A DNA stretch of 64,000 bases, taken from assembly GCA_018894105.1 (NCBI GenBank), contig CM032117.1, positions 37,676,501 through 37,740,500 on the forward strand, given 5' to 3'. Shown here piece after piece: positions 49,551-62,060 of this stretch (the first letter of the stretch is position 1; each line of letters opens with the position of its first letter). The translations under genes were made by a program, and so were the position numbers. Source of the stretch: Jacaranda mimosifolia (Eukaryota > Streptophyta > Magnoliopsida > Lamiales > Bignoniaceae). A model generated the notes under the pieces. That model ran no database searches. It saw only the letters and a list, made by a program, of their open reading frames with translations, and was not told the origin of the DNA.

Positions 49551-50424
49551 TTGGAGCTTGTTCTAGGATTGGAGAGGTAACTTAATTGCACTAAAACAAA
49601 TTAATCCTTTTTTTTCCTAGGAAAATTCTTGATATAATTTAACCTTTGGTTTGATAATCTTTTCAACATTAGGAAACAAAATTAAAGGTTGAACATGGAC
49701 TGATAACTGTATTTGAAGAAAAGCTGAGAGCGTTAAAGAAATAAACTAATGTGTGACAATTATGTGGAACGAAAGGAATGAAAAGAGAGTGGAATTACAG
49801 AGCATTACATTTTAGAAATACAGAGAATCAAATTGTCTCAGTTTTTAGAAACCCGAATCCCACACCATGGGGCACTCGCAAAGAGAGACAAAGAGGAAAT
49901 GGAGTTTCAGAAAAGGGAGGTTGCTGCAGCTGCAAGGAACTCGCCAGAGCCTGATAAAACCAGCAAAGGCAATATGGACGCCCCCACTGTCTCTCTGTTA
50001 ACCACCATCAACTCCCACTCATATTACTACACCACCAGCTCTTGCTCCAGCCGAATTTTTGTCATCTCTTAGCCTACTGCGTGTCTCCATTCTCCATTCT
50101 CCATTTGCTCATAAGGAAAATGATCGAGGTGGCTCCTAGCAGCCATGAAGTTGATTCAAGCGAGTTGTATCCTCTATAGAGGTAGGGTATTCTGTTCAGG
50201 TTTGGGACATTCATAATTATGTTGGGGTATAAAATGCAAGGCTGCTCAATCTTTGGTTTCTCTTGAACATTAGATATTTAAAGGAAAATAAGATCATAAA
50301 AGTTTTCCAGTCAAAAATAAAAAGCTGAGTAAAATTTAGAAATGCGTAAAAAAATTATAGAAACTGTAAAGTACAATAGAGTTCAGTACTAGAAAAAGGA
50401 AAATTGCTGAAAATTTCTACTGTC
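49551..50424. other. Spacer with a possible gene-start fragment
   Basis: At 49899 an ATG opens MEFQKREVAAAARNSPEPDK, then TSKGNMDAPTVSLL, ending at a stop by 50072. It is preceded by AG-rich, leader-like sequence. It looks like the first exon of a truncated gene, but I do not recognise it. Confidence 0.3.
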
Positions 50425-51343
50425 AATCATTATTATTACTTGAATAACTATCTATTTTCTTTTTCTTCTTTTATGCTTAATTTCATATATAAGACGTAAC
50501 TCATTTACCATGGCAAAGCAAAATAGTTTTCAACGTCTCAGATTTAGTCAAGTCATTGCAACGAGTTCTCGGATGGCTTCTCAATAAAATTTTCAGCAGG
50601 CAACACCTTTGAATTTTGATTCTTGCCAAAAGATATAATTGCAGGAACTTAAAAAAGTTCCAAAAGGTTGAGATGAAAACATAAAAAATTTCTGAAAAAT
50701 TGTGGAGTTTTTTTCTTCTAAATATTTTTAGCTTAAAAATATACCTTTATGTTTATATTCATTGAAATGTTGGATTTTAACATAAGAAAAATGGCAGAAA
50801 AATACCTTAAAAAGTCTTAAGGAGTTATGATAATAGGGAGTGGGAAAAGAGTTTTTTGGTAGTGGAGGAGATGGGAATGAGTGGGGAACATGTATTTTTA
50901 CAAAAATAAATAAATGCATATAGGGTTATTTTACGAAAAACATAGTTTGGTGCAGTGTGGCTAATAACTGCTGCTATGTGAGTGTAAAAAGAGTTTCTTT
51001 TTTGAATAATATAGATTACTTATTATTATTACTTGAATGACTGTCTATTTTCTTTTTCTTCTTTTATGTTTAATTTCACATATAAGACGTAGGTCATTTA
51101 CCGTGGCAAAGGAAAATAGTTTTCATAGTCTCAAACTTCGTCAAGTCATTGCTATGGGTTCTCAATAAATTTTTTAGCAAGCAACACCTTTGAATTTTGA
51201 ATCCTACCAAAACACATAATTGCATGAACATAAAAAAGTTCCAAAAGGTTTAGATGAAAACATAAAAAGTTTCCAAAAAATTATAGGATTCATGCTCCGA
51301 AGTATTTTTAGTTTAAAAATACGCCTTTATGTATTTTCAAACC
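50425..51343. repeat. Direct duplication of a block of about 330 bp
   Basis: Blocks at about 50425-50765 and 51010-51343 share tattattattacttgaa, tctattttctttttcttctt, ggcaaag-aaaatagttttca, caacacctttgaattttga and tttaaaaata-gcctttatg. The copies are clearly diverged. The second ends exactly where the copia LTR begins. No gene is seen. Confidence 0.75.
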
Positions 51344-54107
51344 TGCCACAACTTACACCAATCAACCATTTAAGTATCATTTTGTGTTTGTGCCACTCCA
51401 AATCATATAGACACCTCCATAATATCATTTCATACAAATTTTGACAATTTTTCAGATTATAAACACCTTTAAAAACTGTAAATTAAAGTGTTCAAACATG
51501 TTTCAAAAATCAAATCTAAGTGAGAATCAACATTCTCCAAAAATCTTCAATTAACTCCTATCCAATTGGATCCAAAAATGAGGAAAACACCTTGAGGTCA
51601 AATCAAACATGCTATATCAACATATAACATAATCCAATGCTAAATCAACATTTAACATTAACCAACATGAATCAAAATTATGTCAACACATGAATCAACG
51701 CTTAAATCACATATAAGCATATCTCAATTCATCAACAAAGGAGCCACATGAGAAATCAATCAAAAACTCAAATTCATCAATTGAATCAAGTATTTGGTGA
51801 TTAGGATTAATTCATCACATGAATCAATCCACCAAAATCCAAATTAAAGCATGAATTAAGCTCCGATATCACTTGAAAGTATGAGTAGGCTAAGGATCCA
51901 TAATATAAAACTATAAAATGGCTAAATATAACTTAAAAAATCCACTCCAAGGATCTAATCACACTTACAATAAGGATCAAGATTCAAAAAATTTACCTTT
52001 AAAGCTAAACCAAAAGGCAAGAGGAGAAAGACTGCTACAAACTCTTCAAAGGAGCAACTCGTGAACAGAAGAAAGATGCCAACAATTGACTATTTTCCAC
52101 AACTCCAAAAATCCTCAAAAATGGCAGAGAACTCCATCACACACAAAGGTAGAAGCTTCCAAATTTTTGTGCAAATCAAAACCTCCTAGGTCCTTCAAAT
52201 CTGCCACGCAAACAACCAAAAAGTAATGGTTCACCAAGAAGCAACAAGTCCCCCAAGTGTTGGACCTCTAATGTATTAATTCACACAGCCAAGGACATCT
52301 ATAAATCAACCTCAAATCTTCTAGATAATGAGAGGATGAAGATGAGGGAGTGGTGTTTGGAGAGGTATTAGAGAAGGAGAGAGTTTGGAGAGTGTGAAAC
52401 TTCAATACATGAAAAATCACACTTTTGGAAGGAAAATGGGAATCTCTAGTGAGGACCATCTAATGGCCGGTCACTTGCCTATTTATAGAGAGGAGAGTGT
52501 ATGCAAGTTGGCATCACACCTCCCATGCTTGTTGGCAACTTGTCAACTTGCATGTGAATATGAATTTCACATGCATTTGTATTTAATTAGCATCTACATT
52601 TCATCTTATGAAATGTAATGCACATTAATCTCTAATTAAATTCAAGTGAACTCTTCCATTTAATTTTACGTCCAAAATTAAATTCTCATTTTAATTAAAT
52701 TAACTCTTGAATTTAATTAATTAATTTGACATAGCTCCTTAATTCAATTAACTTAACTTTTTAAGGTAATAGGTGTCAATTTAACTCTTTAAGCTAACTT
52801 GACTAATTAATGGTCACATGGCACTAATTAAATTAACTCCTTAATTTAATGGTCTAATTTAACTCCTTGAATTATTTTGATTAATTTAACAATTAAATTA
52901 ATCAAGCCAAGATGACCAAAAAATTTAGTCAACCGATTTTCTCTCCAAAAATGCCTAGATAGAATTTTCTAGAAAATTCCTCCCCTCAAGTAGAACTTCC
53001 ATTAGGCTTTTGTGTGTGACCCATTAGGTTCATCTATTCATTGGACATAGACTTCCAACTCATTGTGATATTTTGAATATTGAAATATTCACATTAGTTT
53101 AACCTCCTTTAAACTAATAACTCTTTCAATTAATCTCCACTAATTGAAGAGTATCCAATCTCCATAGTCGATGTCTAGCAACAAGCCCATTGAGCCCAAC
53201 TAATTGGATGAATGAATATGTCTCGATGAACTATTCTAGCTCTACACTTGCCATGCAAATACAGTCCTTCCATCTCCTATCTCCTGAAATAGGCCTAGGG
53301 CAAAATATTTGTCAGCTCCCCAATAGCCTTAATAACTTTGTTTCTAACTCCAATGTTCAATTTTCCTTTATAACTTCGTCTTTGAAAAACTCCTTTTCCA
53401 AATTGTCATACTACCTTGCACAAGGATTTCTTGGAATCAATCATTATAGGATACATAGGAGATACACTCGCCTTTCACAACAACGGGGAGATAGATCCCT
53501 TTTTGGATCTCACAAACCTTTATGTCTAAGTAGCTCATACCAATCTCAACCCGGATGACCTACTACATGTTCGGTGAAGAGTCAAAGTATGAGTACTTAA
53601 ACACAATGTTACTGTGGATCCTCAGGTCAAAGGAGTAATAATATGCACTTGCATAAGCTGGAGAACTTGCCACTACCGACTTGGCACTTTGGCTATCTAG
53701 TGGATTCTCCAAGCGGGTCTTTGGTGAACTTGTTCTCTAACAAACACCCACAAATATGCGCCCATGTCTAACATGGATTGCTCATGAAACGAAGCAGTAT
53801 CCAACTCCTTAGACTTATGCATCGTTAGTGCAAGTCTATTTGAATCTTAGATGCCCTATCTCATAAGATTCTATGATTTGGAATATTTAAAATCATTACT
53901 GTAGAGACTTATTTCATGATCACCATTGAGTGTGCAATCAAGTCCCATAGTCTTGTGTGATTTAGAGACTTCAACCAAATGCCAGTGAAGTAAAATAAGC
54001 ATAAGATGAAGATGGCTATTAGATATAAATATCATTCAATTAAGATTGTATCATAAATGAAATAGTTTACATGTCAATCTAATTAGCTATGGGGCACTAT
54101 TCCAACA
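51344..54107 (-). repeat. 3' LTR of the second copia element
   Basis: On the plus strand it opens tgccacaacttacaccaatc and closes gggcactattccaaca, i.e. TG...CA. It is homologous along its length to 59363-61893. It holds about 130 bp around 53390-53520 that are absent from the other LTR. At about 2.8 kb it is long for a copia LTR. Confidence 0.85.
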
Positions 54108-54121
54108 ATCTCTCACTTGCC
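54108..54121 (-). promoter_or_regulatory. Polypurine tract of the second copia
   Basis: The minus strand reads gggcaagtgagagat immediately before the LTR start tgttggaatagtg. Confidence 0.6.
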
Positions 54122-54159
54122 CTAAAGCCAATTCCCCATAGTCCTAAGGCCCATCTTCT

Positions 54160-54540
54160 CAAGATGTCCTTCCAAGACCTTTTGTGTTAAGGGTTTAGTC
54201 AATGGATCTACTATATTCTCTTCTGAGGCTGCCCTCTCTACTCGGATGTCGCCTTTATCAATTGATCTTATAGATCAAATGATAACGCATTTTTTTGTGT
54301 TTGGATCACTGATGAGATCTTAGCTCAAGTCCTAAGTTGTCTTCAAAAGATAATCATAGGCTCTTGCACACTAGGTACTACATCCAACTTTTGGATAAAG
54401 TTTTTCATCAAAACACCCTCCTTTGCGGTTTCAAAAGCAGCAATATATTCTATCTTGGTGGTAGAATCAAATATGGTGTCTTGTTTAGAACTTTTCCAAC
54501 TCACCATACTATTATTGAGGCGAAATATTAATCTTGAGAT
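54160..54540 (-). pseudogene. Copia RNase H (remnant)
   Basis: The frame reads SWKSSKQDTIFDSTTKIEYI, then AAFETAKEGVLMKNFIQKLD and VVPSVQEP. This is the RNase H of TNT1-like copia elements (usual WKSSKQ and STTEAEYIAAS). Stops follow. Confidence 0.85.
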
Positions 54541-54597
54541 GGATTTGAGGTCATCTTCATTGGATTGGAAACTAGAATCCGAAAACCCTTTTAAGTT

Positions 54598-55416
54598 TCA
54601 ATTCTCCATTACAGTATACCAAAAATAAATCTTTAATTCTTCTAAGTACTTAAGGATTGCTTTTACGACTTGCCTGTGACACTCACCAAGGTCGGATTGA
54701 AAGTGGCTCGTAACACTTAGAGCGTATGCTACATCTGACCTTGTAGATTGAATGACATACATTACGCTTCTTATGGCGGACACATAAGGTATGTGGGATA
54801 TTCTTTCTCTTTCATTTTTACTTTTAGGGGCCATAGACTTGGAGAGATGAAGACCATGTCCCATGAGAAGGAATCCATTCTTGGATTCTTCCATATTAAA
54901 CCTTTTAAGTATCTTGTCAATGTACGGTGTTTGGGAAAACCACAATTTCCTCTTTGATCTATCTTTATAGATCCATATTCCTAATACAAATGATACTTCT
55001 CCTAAATCCTTCATGGAGAATTGTGAAGATAATCATGTTTTAGTACATTCTAACATTTCTCTCTCATTCCCAATGAAAAGAATATCATCTACATAAAGCA
55101 CAATAAATTGTATCAAACTCTCACTAGCCTTTTTGTACACACATGGTTCATACACATTTTTTATAAAGCCAAACTATTTGACTGTCTTATCGAAATGTAT
55201 GTTCCAACTTCGGGATGCTTATTTTAGTCCATAAATGGACCCTTGGAGTTTGCAAACCTTTTGCTCACTCTCTTTGGATGTAAAACCTTGTAGTTGTTCT
55301 ATATAGATTTCTTCTTCAATGTCTCCATTGAGGAAAGCAGTTTTTGCATCCATTTGACATATCTCATAGTCATAATATACAGCTATGGCAAGTATAATCC
55401 TAGTGGACTTAGGCAT
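54598..55416 (-). pseudogene. Copia reverse transcriptase (remnant)
   Basis: The pieces include QMDAKTAFLNGDIEEEIYIE and KVCKLQGSIYGLK (55416-55219), then MKDLGEVSFVLGIWIYKDRS and IPYVSAIRSVMYVIQSTRSD (55014-54598). All are diagnostic of copia RT. The YVDD box region near 55080 is degraded. Confidence 0.88.
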
Positions 55417-55919
55417 AGTAAGGTGAAAAAGTTTTCACAAAATCAATAGTAGGTCTTTTAGTGTAACCTTTTGCCACTAGTCTCGCCTTAAAGGTCGTTA
55501 CCTCTCCATCAACTCATAACTTTCACTTATAGATCCATTTGCAACCAACGGGTACTATATCCTCTGGTGGATCTACCAAAGTCCATAATTTGTGGAGTAC
55601 ATGGAATCTATTTCAAATTTCATATCCTCAAGCTAATATCCCAAATCTATGTCCAACATAGCTTTCTCTTAGGTTTTCAATCACTATCCGCTTCGCCCGT
55701 TTCATGAAGGAATTCGAATCTCTTGGTTTACTTCTTGATTCAGTTCGACCTTCGTAGAGGTTGTGTGCTAGGCTTTTGATGTTTTTTTATTTATACCGCT
55801 TGTGGGATTTTATGATCATCTTGAACTTCATCAAGTTCAATGACAATGCCTTTTTCTATCTAATAGAAATTACTTTTCCAAAAAGATGGTCTTCCTTGAA
55901 ACAAATTCCTTTTGTTCCG

Positions 55920-56711
55920 AGGGATCACAAAAATAATAACCCAAAGACTCTCTTGGATATCCTACAAACTTGCACAAAGTGGATCTCGGATCCAACTTGT
56001 CTTCTACTAACTTCTTGGCATATGCAAGAGGACCTCAAACTTTTAAAAAATAATAAAAATGTGTTTTACCATACCACATCTTATGTGGTGTCTTTGGCAC
56101 TGACTTTGAGGGCACTACATTTTGTAACCTCGTCGCTATTGTCAAGGAAAATCCCCAAAAAGATATAAGCATATCGATGAAGCTCATCATGGAATGTATC
56201 ATGTCCAACAAGGTAGGGTTTATCATCACGGCTACTCCATTATGTTGGGGTGGGCCGGGTGGAGTCCATTATGAGATAGTCTCATTTTTCTTTAGATAAT
56301 TCAAGAATTCGATACTTATATATTCCCCTCCTCAATTCGATCGAAGAGCTTTAATACTTAGTCCTTGTTGCTTTTCTACTTCATTCTTATTTTTTTTGAA
56401 CTTTTCAAAAGCTTCGGACTTATACTTCATAAGATACACATGTCCGAACCAAGTATGATCATTGGTGAAGGTAATGAAGTATGAATAGCTACCTCTTGCA
56501 CTAGCTTTTAGTGGGCGACATATGTCGTATAGATAAAATTCAAAGGACTTGTGGTTCGCTCCATTTGTCTTGCAAAATGAGCTTTGGTCATTTTTCCTTT
56601 TAAGCAAGATTTACAAGTAGGAAGATCCTCTATGCCACTAACATTTCGTGCTTTGAGGGCTTCTAACTTGATCATCCTATTCTTGAAAATATGTCCAAGT
56701 CTGCGTGCCAC
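55920..56711 (-). pseudogene. Copia gag-pre-integrase and integrase (remnant)
   Basis: RRLGHIFKNRM followed by LPTCKSCLKGKMTKAHFA is the zinc-binding region. YSYFITFTNDHTWFGHVYLM and KSEAFEKFKKNKNEVEKQQG belong to the catalytic core, and LLDMIHSMMSFIDMLISFWG lies further along. Frames change between the pieces. Confidence 0.85.
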
Positions 56712-57099
56712 AAAATGGCATCTTCTTGGTTATCTAATTTTCTCTTACTGCATTAATGATGGTTGAGAATCCAAGATGTACAATCCATTATTAAGTGTAT
56801 TATTAGCAACTAAAGAACTATTCTTTATTGCCTTTAAATTCCCATTTGGTATAGAAAAATCAAATCCTTTGCTATCTAAAATGGGAATTGAAATGATGTT
56901 CTTAATAAGATTTGGTACAAAATAACATGGATCTAATACAAAGAAAGGAGTTCCCTAAGTTTAACTTCATAACGCCTTCAACTTTAGCCGCAACTTTTGC
57001 TCTATTGCCTAGGTATAGGATCAAATCCCCATCATTTAGACTCATTTTTTCCATCCCCTATAACGAATTACAAATGTGAGAACCACACGCATTATCAAA

Positions 57100-57540
57100 T
57101 GCCCATGAGGAAGAATTTATTGTCAAATGCACTTCAAAAAGTACATACCCTTCCCAAGGGTCGCAAGGTATTCCTTGCAATACCACTTCCAATGGTCTTT
57201 CTTGCCAAAGTAGAAACAAGTAGCATCGACTTTATCCCCTTTAATCTTCTTGACTCCACCAGACATATTAAATTTTTGTTTTCTCTTGAAAAAGAACCTT
57301 TTTTCTTCTTGCCTGCTTTCTACTTGCCTTTAGGGCCTATAGAGTGGGATGATGAAGCAATCATTAGAGGTATGCCCTTGTCATGGTTGTCTCCGCCTAA
57401 ACTAATACTTTGGTCAAATAAACTCGGCAAGGATGTGATGATCAAAGTCCCATGAAGATCGTTGTCCATTACTACATCCAATTTGAAGAACTTCTCAAGT
57501 CTAATCATCTTTAGACCTTAGTTGAGGACACATGACCCCT
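57100..57540 (-). pseudogene. Copia gag C-terminal part with zinc knuckle (remnant)
   Basis: The minus strand reads MIRLEKFFKLDVVMDNDLHG, then LIITSLPSLFD (gag), a Lys-rich stretch, and in a shifted frame YFGKKDHWKWYCKEYLATLG. The last is the CCHC knuckle of this copia group, with one cysteine replaced. The 5' half of gag is not readable. Confidence 0.7.
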
Positions 57541-59362
57541 CATTCATCCTAGCTTGAAAAATCTCCTTGGACAACATGAATCTCTCATACCTTGTTTGCT
57601 TTACAACTCTTGTAAGTAATTAACTGAGGTACGTTTCATGTGTTCATGAGACTTTTAAAGTTGGTAGACTCCATCATGAGATTATAGATAGGAGGCAATT
57701 CTTAACCTAATATGTGAACATTTTATGTGTCTTTTGATCTACATTGATCCTATATGGGATTCGGAGCACCTTTAAATAGGACAAATGTCCATTCCTTAGA
57801 ATCTAGAATAATTTTAAGGTGTAGTCAATCAAGGAAGTTAGGCTTGGTGAGTTATTAGTTTCCAAAATAACATTTAGTGGATTTTTAGCCATTTGGTTTG
57901 AGATTTCAAAAATCTACAAAGGCAAAAAAGAGAATATAAACATGTGATTGAATATAGATAATAAAACATGTTTATGGACTTTCAAGCATGTTTTTCTCAC
58001 ACTATTTTGTCAAATTCCCCACCCTATAAGGAATTCGAGAAATCTCATTTCCTAATGAGAATCAAGGCCTAAAGGACTTCTAGCGAACCCATGATTTGTG
58101 AGACATCCACAAACAATCGTAAGGTAAACAACTTTTGCTAATTGCATCTTTATGCAACCTTTGATATCTTTTGCCTTACTCTTCATGTAGATCCATAACT
58201 CATGCAGCATCTATACTACTAGGTGTTTAAGTTGGATCTACCAATCAATCTTTGATTAGAAACCGCACTATGTCATTCAACGACTCGTGAGACAATGCCA
58301 TAGGAAGTTTCAAATCAAAGTGCATCATATGTTAGTAAGTGAACATAGCTTTCCTCCATAAACATGACCCATGACTCGTGAGACATCACGCAAATGTGGT
58401 AGCATCTCATGTCCCAAACTATTGGTAGAAGGCATTGATTAAATAAAACTCGTTTTATTGTATCCACATTGACTTAATATTTTGAAAGCACTTAGACTCT
58501 TCTAAGTGGAGAAAATTTCTTGCTTTAAAAGATCTCATCAATATTATCTTATCTTATTTAGGTTTTCCATATCCTAACCAAGTATCTCATACATCAATAG
58601 GATAAAGAAAGCATAAATAAGTAAATGCAATTACCATGCTCTGAGGATGGGATGACGATAAGCCTTAACCAAGTAGTGCACTTAGAGCCATAGGTGCACT
58701 ACTTAGTTGATTTTAAGTGGGTTGATTAAATCTACCTATTACATAAATGTATCTCATACCGTCATGAGTCTTCATGCCTTCTTGATTTCTTTGGCCTTCT
58801 TTGTCTTCTTGCAACATTTACAAGAGAAAAGAAATCCTCACACCTAGTTTTTATACTCTCATAACATTTACAAGATAGAAAATTAAGAGGCATGCAAGCC
58901 CCCATTTAATACAACCCTTTTCAACAATTTGAAACACATAAAACCAATTTAAAGGCTCACGTCATCCCCATACATTCATCATCTATTAAATAATTAAATG
59001 AACAATAAATAAGAAATCAACATTACATTCATTAAATTAAATGCTTATCTCATAAATAATTAATTAACTAACAAAAATAAGCATAACTCTTTATGCATTT
59101 CATCTTTGCATTTAATTGAAGATTAACTTTAATTTGACTTTAAAAGCAAGCAAAAATGTCCAACGTTGATTTGAGCACTTACACAACATTTTTGCATCAA
59201 AATAAGGATAAAACAATTAAGTTTGATGGGCCAAAAATACCAAAATAGCACAAAAATGGGTTCTAGGGTGACTTGGGTGGGCCGCTACCCAACTAGCCAT
59301 CCGAGCATGCTACGGGCATGCACACGGCTGTGCCCAGCTGTTGTCAGGCAGTGTGGCAGCTC
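57541..59362 (-). other. Leader and degraded gag start of the second copia
   Basis: This 1.8-kb stretch between gag and the 5' LTR has no sustained reading frame. No clear tRNA-Met primer site was seen next to the LTR at 59362; a GC-richer stretch at 59265-59362 is there instead. Confidence 0.5.
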
Positions 59363-61893
59363 TGCCACAACTTATACCAATTAACTGTTTAAGCATCATT
59401 TTGTGTTTTTGCTACTTCAAACCATATGGACACCACCATGACATCATTTCAAATTTGACAATTTTTCAGATTATAAACACCTTTAAAAACTGAAAATTAA
59501 AGTGCTCAAACATGTTTGAAAAATCAAATCTAAGTGAGAATCAACATTTTCCAAAAATCTTCAATTAACTCCTATCCAATTGGATCCAAAAATGAGGAAA
59601 ACACATTGAGGTCAAATCAAACATGCTATATCAACATATAACATAATCCAATGCTAAATCAACATTTAACATTAACCAACATGAATCAAAATTATGCCAG
59701 CACATGAATTAACGCTTAAATCACATATAAGCATATCTCAATTCATCAACAAAGGAGTCACATCCAAAATCAATCAAACACTCAAATTCATCAATTGAAT
59801 CAAGTATTTGGTGATTAGGATTAATTCATCACATGAATCAATTCACCAAAATCCAAATTAAAGCATGAATTAAGCTCCGATATCACTTGAAAGTATGAGT
59901 AGGCTTAGGATCCATAATATAAAACTATAAAAAGGCTAAATATAACTTAAACAGTCCATTCGAAGGATCTAATCACACTTACAATAAGGATTAAGATTAA
60001 AAAAAAATTACTTTTAAAGCTAAATCCAAAGGCAAGAGGAGAAAGACTCTAATGTACTCTTCAAAGGAGCAACTAGAGCATAGCAGAAAGATGCCAACAG
60101 TTGACCAACTCCACATTGCCAAAAATCCTCATAATTGGCAGAGAGCTTCATCATACACCGTGTAGAAGCTGTCAAAATTTCATGCAAATCAGAATATCCC
60201 AAATCCTTCAAATTTACCACACAAATAGCCGAACAACAATGGTTCACCAAGGAGCAACAATTCCTGCAATTGTTAGACCTCTAATGCATTAATTCACACA
60301 CTCATGGACAACTCTAAATCAACCTCAAATTTGCTAGATAATGAGAGGATAAAGTTAAGGGACTGGTGTTTGGAGAGGAATTGGAGAAGGAGAGAATTTG
60401 GAGAGTGTGAAACTTCAACACATGAAAAATCACACTTTTGGAGAGAAAATGAGAATCTCTACTGAGGAATGGTCAATCACTTGCCTATTTATAGAGAGAA
60501 GAGTGTCATGCAAGTTGGCATCACACCTCCCATGCTTGTTGTCAACTTGCCAACTTGCATGTGAATATGAATTTCACATGCATTTATATTTAATTAGCAT
60601 CTACATTTCATCTTATGAAATGTAATGCAAATTAATCTCTAATTAAATTCAAATGAACTCTTTCATTTGATTTTTCCTGCAAAACTAAATTCTCATTTTA
60701 ATTAAATTAACTCTTGAATTTAATTAATTGATTTGACTTAACTCCTTAAGTCAATTAACTTAACTCTTTAAGTTAATAGGTATCAACTTAACTCTTTAAG
60801 TTAACTTGACTAATGAATAGTCACATAGCACCAATTAAATTAACTTCTTAATTTAATTGGTATAATTTAACTCCTTAGATTTTCTCTCCAAAAATGCCTA
60901 GATACCTAGAAAATTCCTCCAATCAAGTAAGAACTTCCATTAGGCTTTTGTGTATGACCCAGTAGGTTTATCCATTCATTGGACATGGGCTCACAACTCA
61001 TTGTGATATTTTGAATGTTGAAATATTCACATCAGTTGAAACTCCTTTAAACTAATAACTTTTTCAATTAATCTCTATTAACCGAAGAGTACCAAATCTC
61101 CATAGTCGATATCTAGTAACAAGCCCATGGAGCTCAACTAATTGGGAATATGTCTTGATGAACCATTCTAGCTCTACACTTGCCATGTAAATACGATCCT
61201 TTCATCTCCTATCTCCCGAAAGATGCATATGGCAAGATATTTGTTGGCTCCTCAATAACCTCGATAACTATCTTTCTAATTCGAATGTTTGATTTCCTTT
61301 TATGACCTCATCTTTGGAAAAATTCTTTTCCAAATTGTCAACCCAGATCTCAACCTGGATGACCCATTATGTAGTTGGTGAAGAGACAAAGTATGAGGAT
61401 CTAACACAAGGTTACTATGAATCTTCAGGTCAAAGGACTAATTATATACACTAGCATAAGCTAGAGAACTTGCCACTACTGACTTGCCACTCTGGCTATC
61501 TAGTGGATTTTCTAGGCAAGTCTTCAGTGAACTTGTTTTCTAACAAGCACCCACTAATATGTACCCATGTCTAACATGGATTGCTTATAAAATAGAACAA
61601 TATTCAACTCCTTAGATTTATGGTGCAAATCTATCTGAATCTTAGATGCCTCCTCTTGTAAGATTCTATGGCTTGGAATATTTAAAATCATGACAGTAGA
61701 GATTTATTTCATAATCACCACCTAGTATGCAACCAGGTCCTATAATCTTGTGTGATTTAGGGGCTTCAACCAAATGCCAGTGAAGTAAAATAAGCATCAG
61801 ATAAAGAAGGTCATTAGATATGAATATCATTCAATCAAGATTATATCACAAATGAAATAGTTTACATGCCAATCTAATTAGTTGTGGGGCACT
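59363..61893 (-). repeat. 5' LTR of the second copia element
   Basis: It begins tgccacaacttataccaatt on the plus strand and matches 51344-54107 nearly end to end. The outer edge reads gggcactatta and then runs into gypsy reverse-transcriptase sequence without the ccaaca end seen in the other LTR. Confidence 0.85.
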
Positions 61894-61896
61894 ATT

Positions 61897-62060
61897 ACAT
61901 CCATAAATGATAATGCTTCATGCCCCATGGTAGCATCAATCATGAGTTCTACAATGGGCAATGGAAAATTATCCTTAGGACATGCATCATTCAAGTACCT
62001 AAAGTTGACGCAAACTCGAATCTGGCCATTTTTCTTTCTTACTTGGACAATGCTAGAGAT
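61897..62060 (-). pseudogene. Gypsy reverse transcriptase opening (remnant)
   Basis: The minus strand reads RKKNGQIRVCVNFRYLNDAC, then PKDNFPLPIVELMIDATMGH and EALSFMD. These are classic RT domain 1-2 motifs of plant gypsy elements. It breaks at FMD, just before the expected G-x-S-G-Y stretch. Confidence 0.9.

Larger units (their letters stand above)
51344..61893 (-). mobile_element. Second Ty1/copia retrotransposon with long LTRs
   Basis: The minus strand holds 5' LTR (61893-59363), leader, gag, integrase, reverse transcriptase, RNase H, polypurine tract and 3' LTR (54107-51344). The total is about 10.5 kb. Coding is broken by many stops and shifts. The LTRs differ in length (about 2.76 and 2.53 kb) and sequence, so the copy is old. 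No target duplication was seen. The right edge touches gypsy sequence. Confidence 0.88.

Noticed and set aside
52385..52618. Plus-strand open frame of 77 codons repeated at 60398-60625
   Set aside because: It is conserved only because both copies lie in the two LTRs of the second copia, and it is antisense to that element. No domain or start context supports it.
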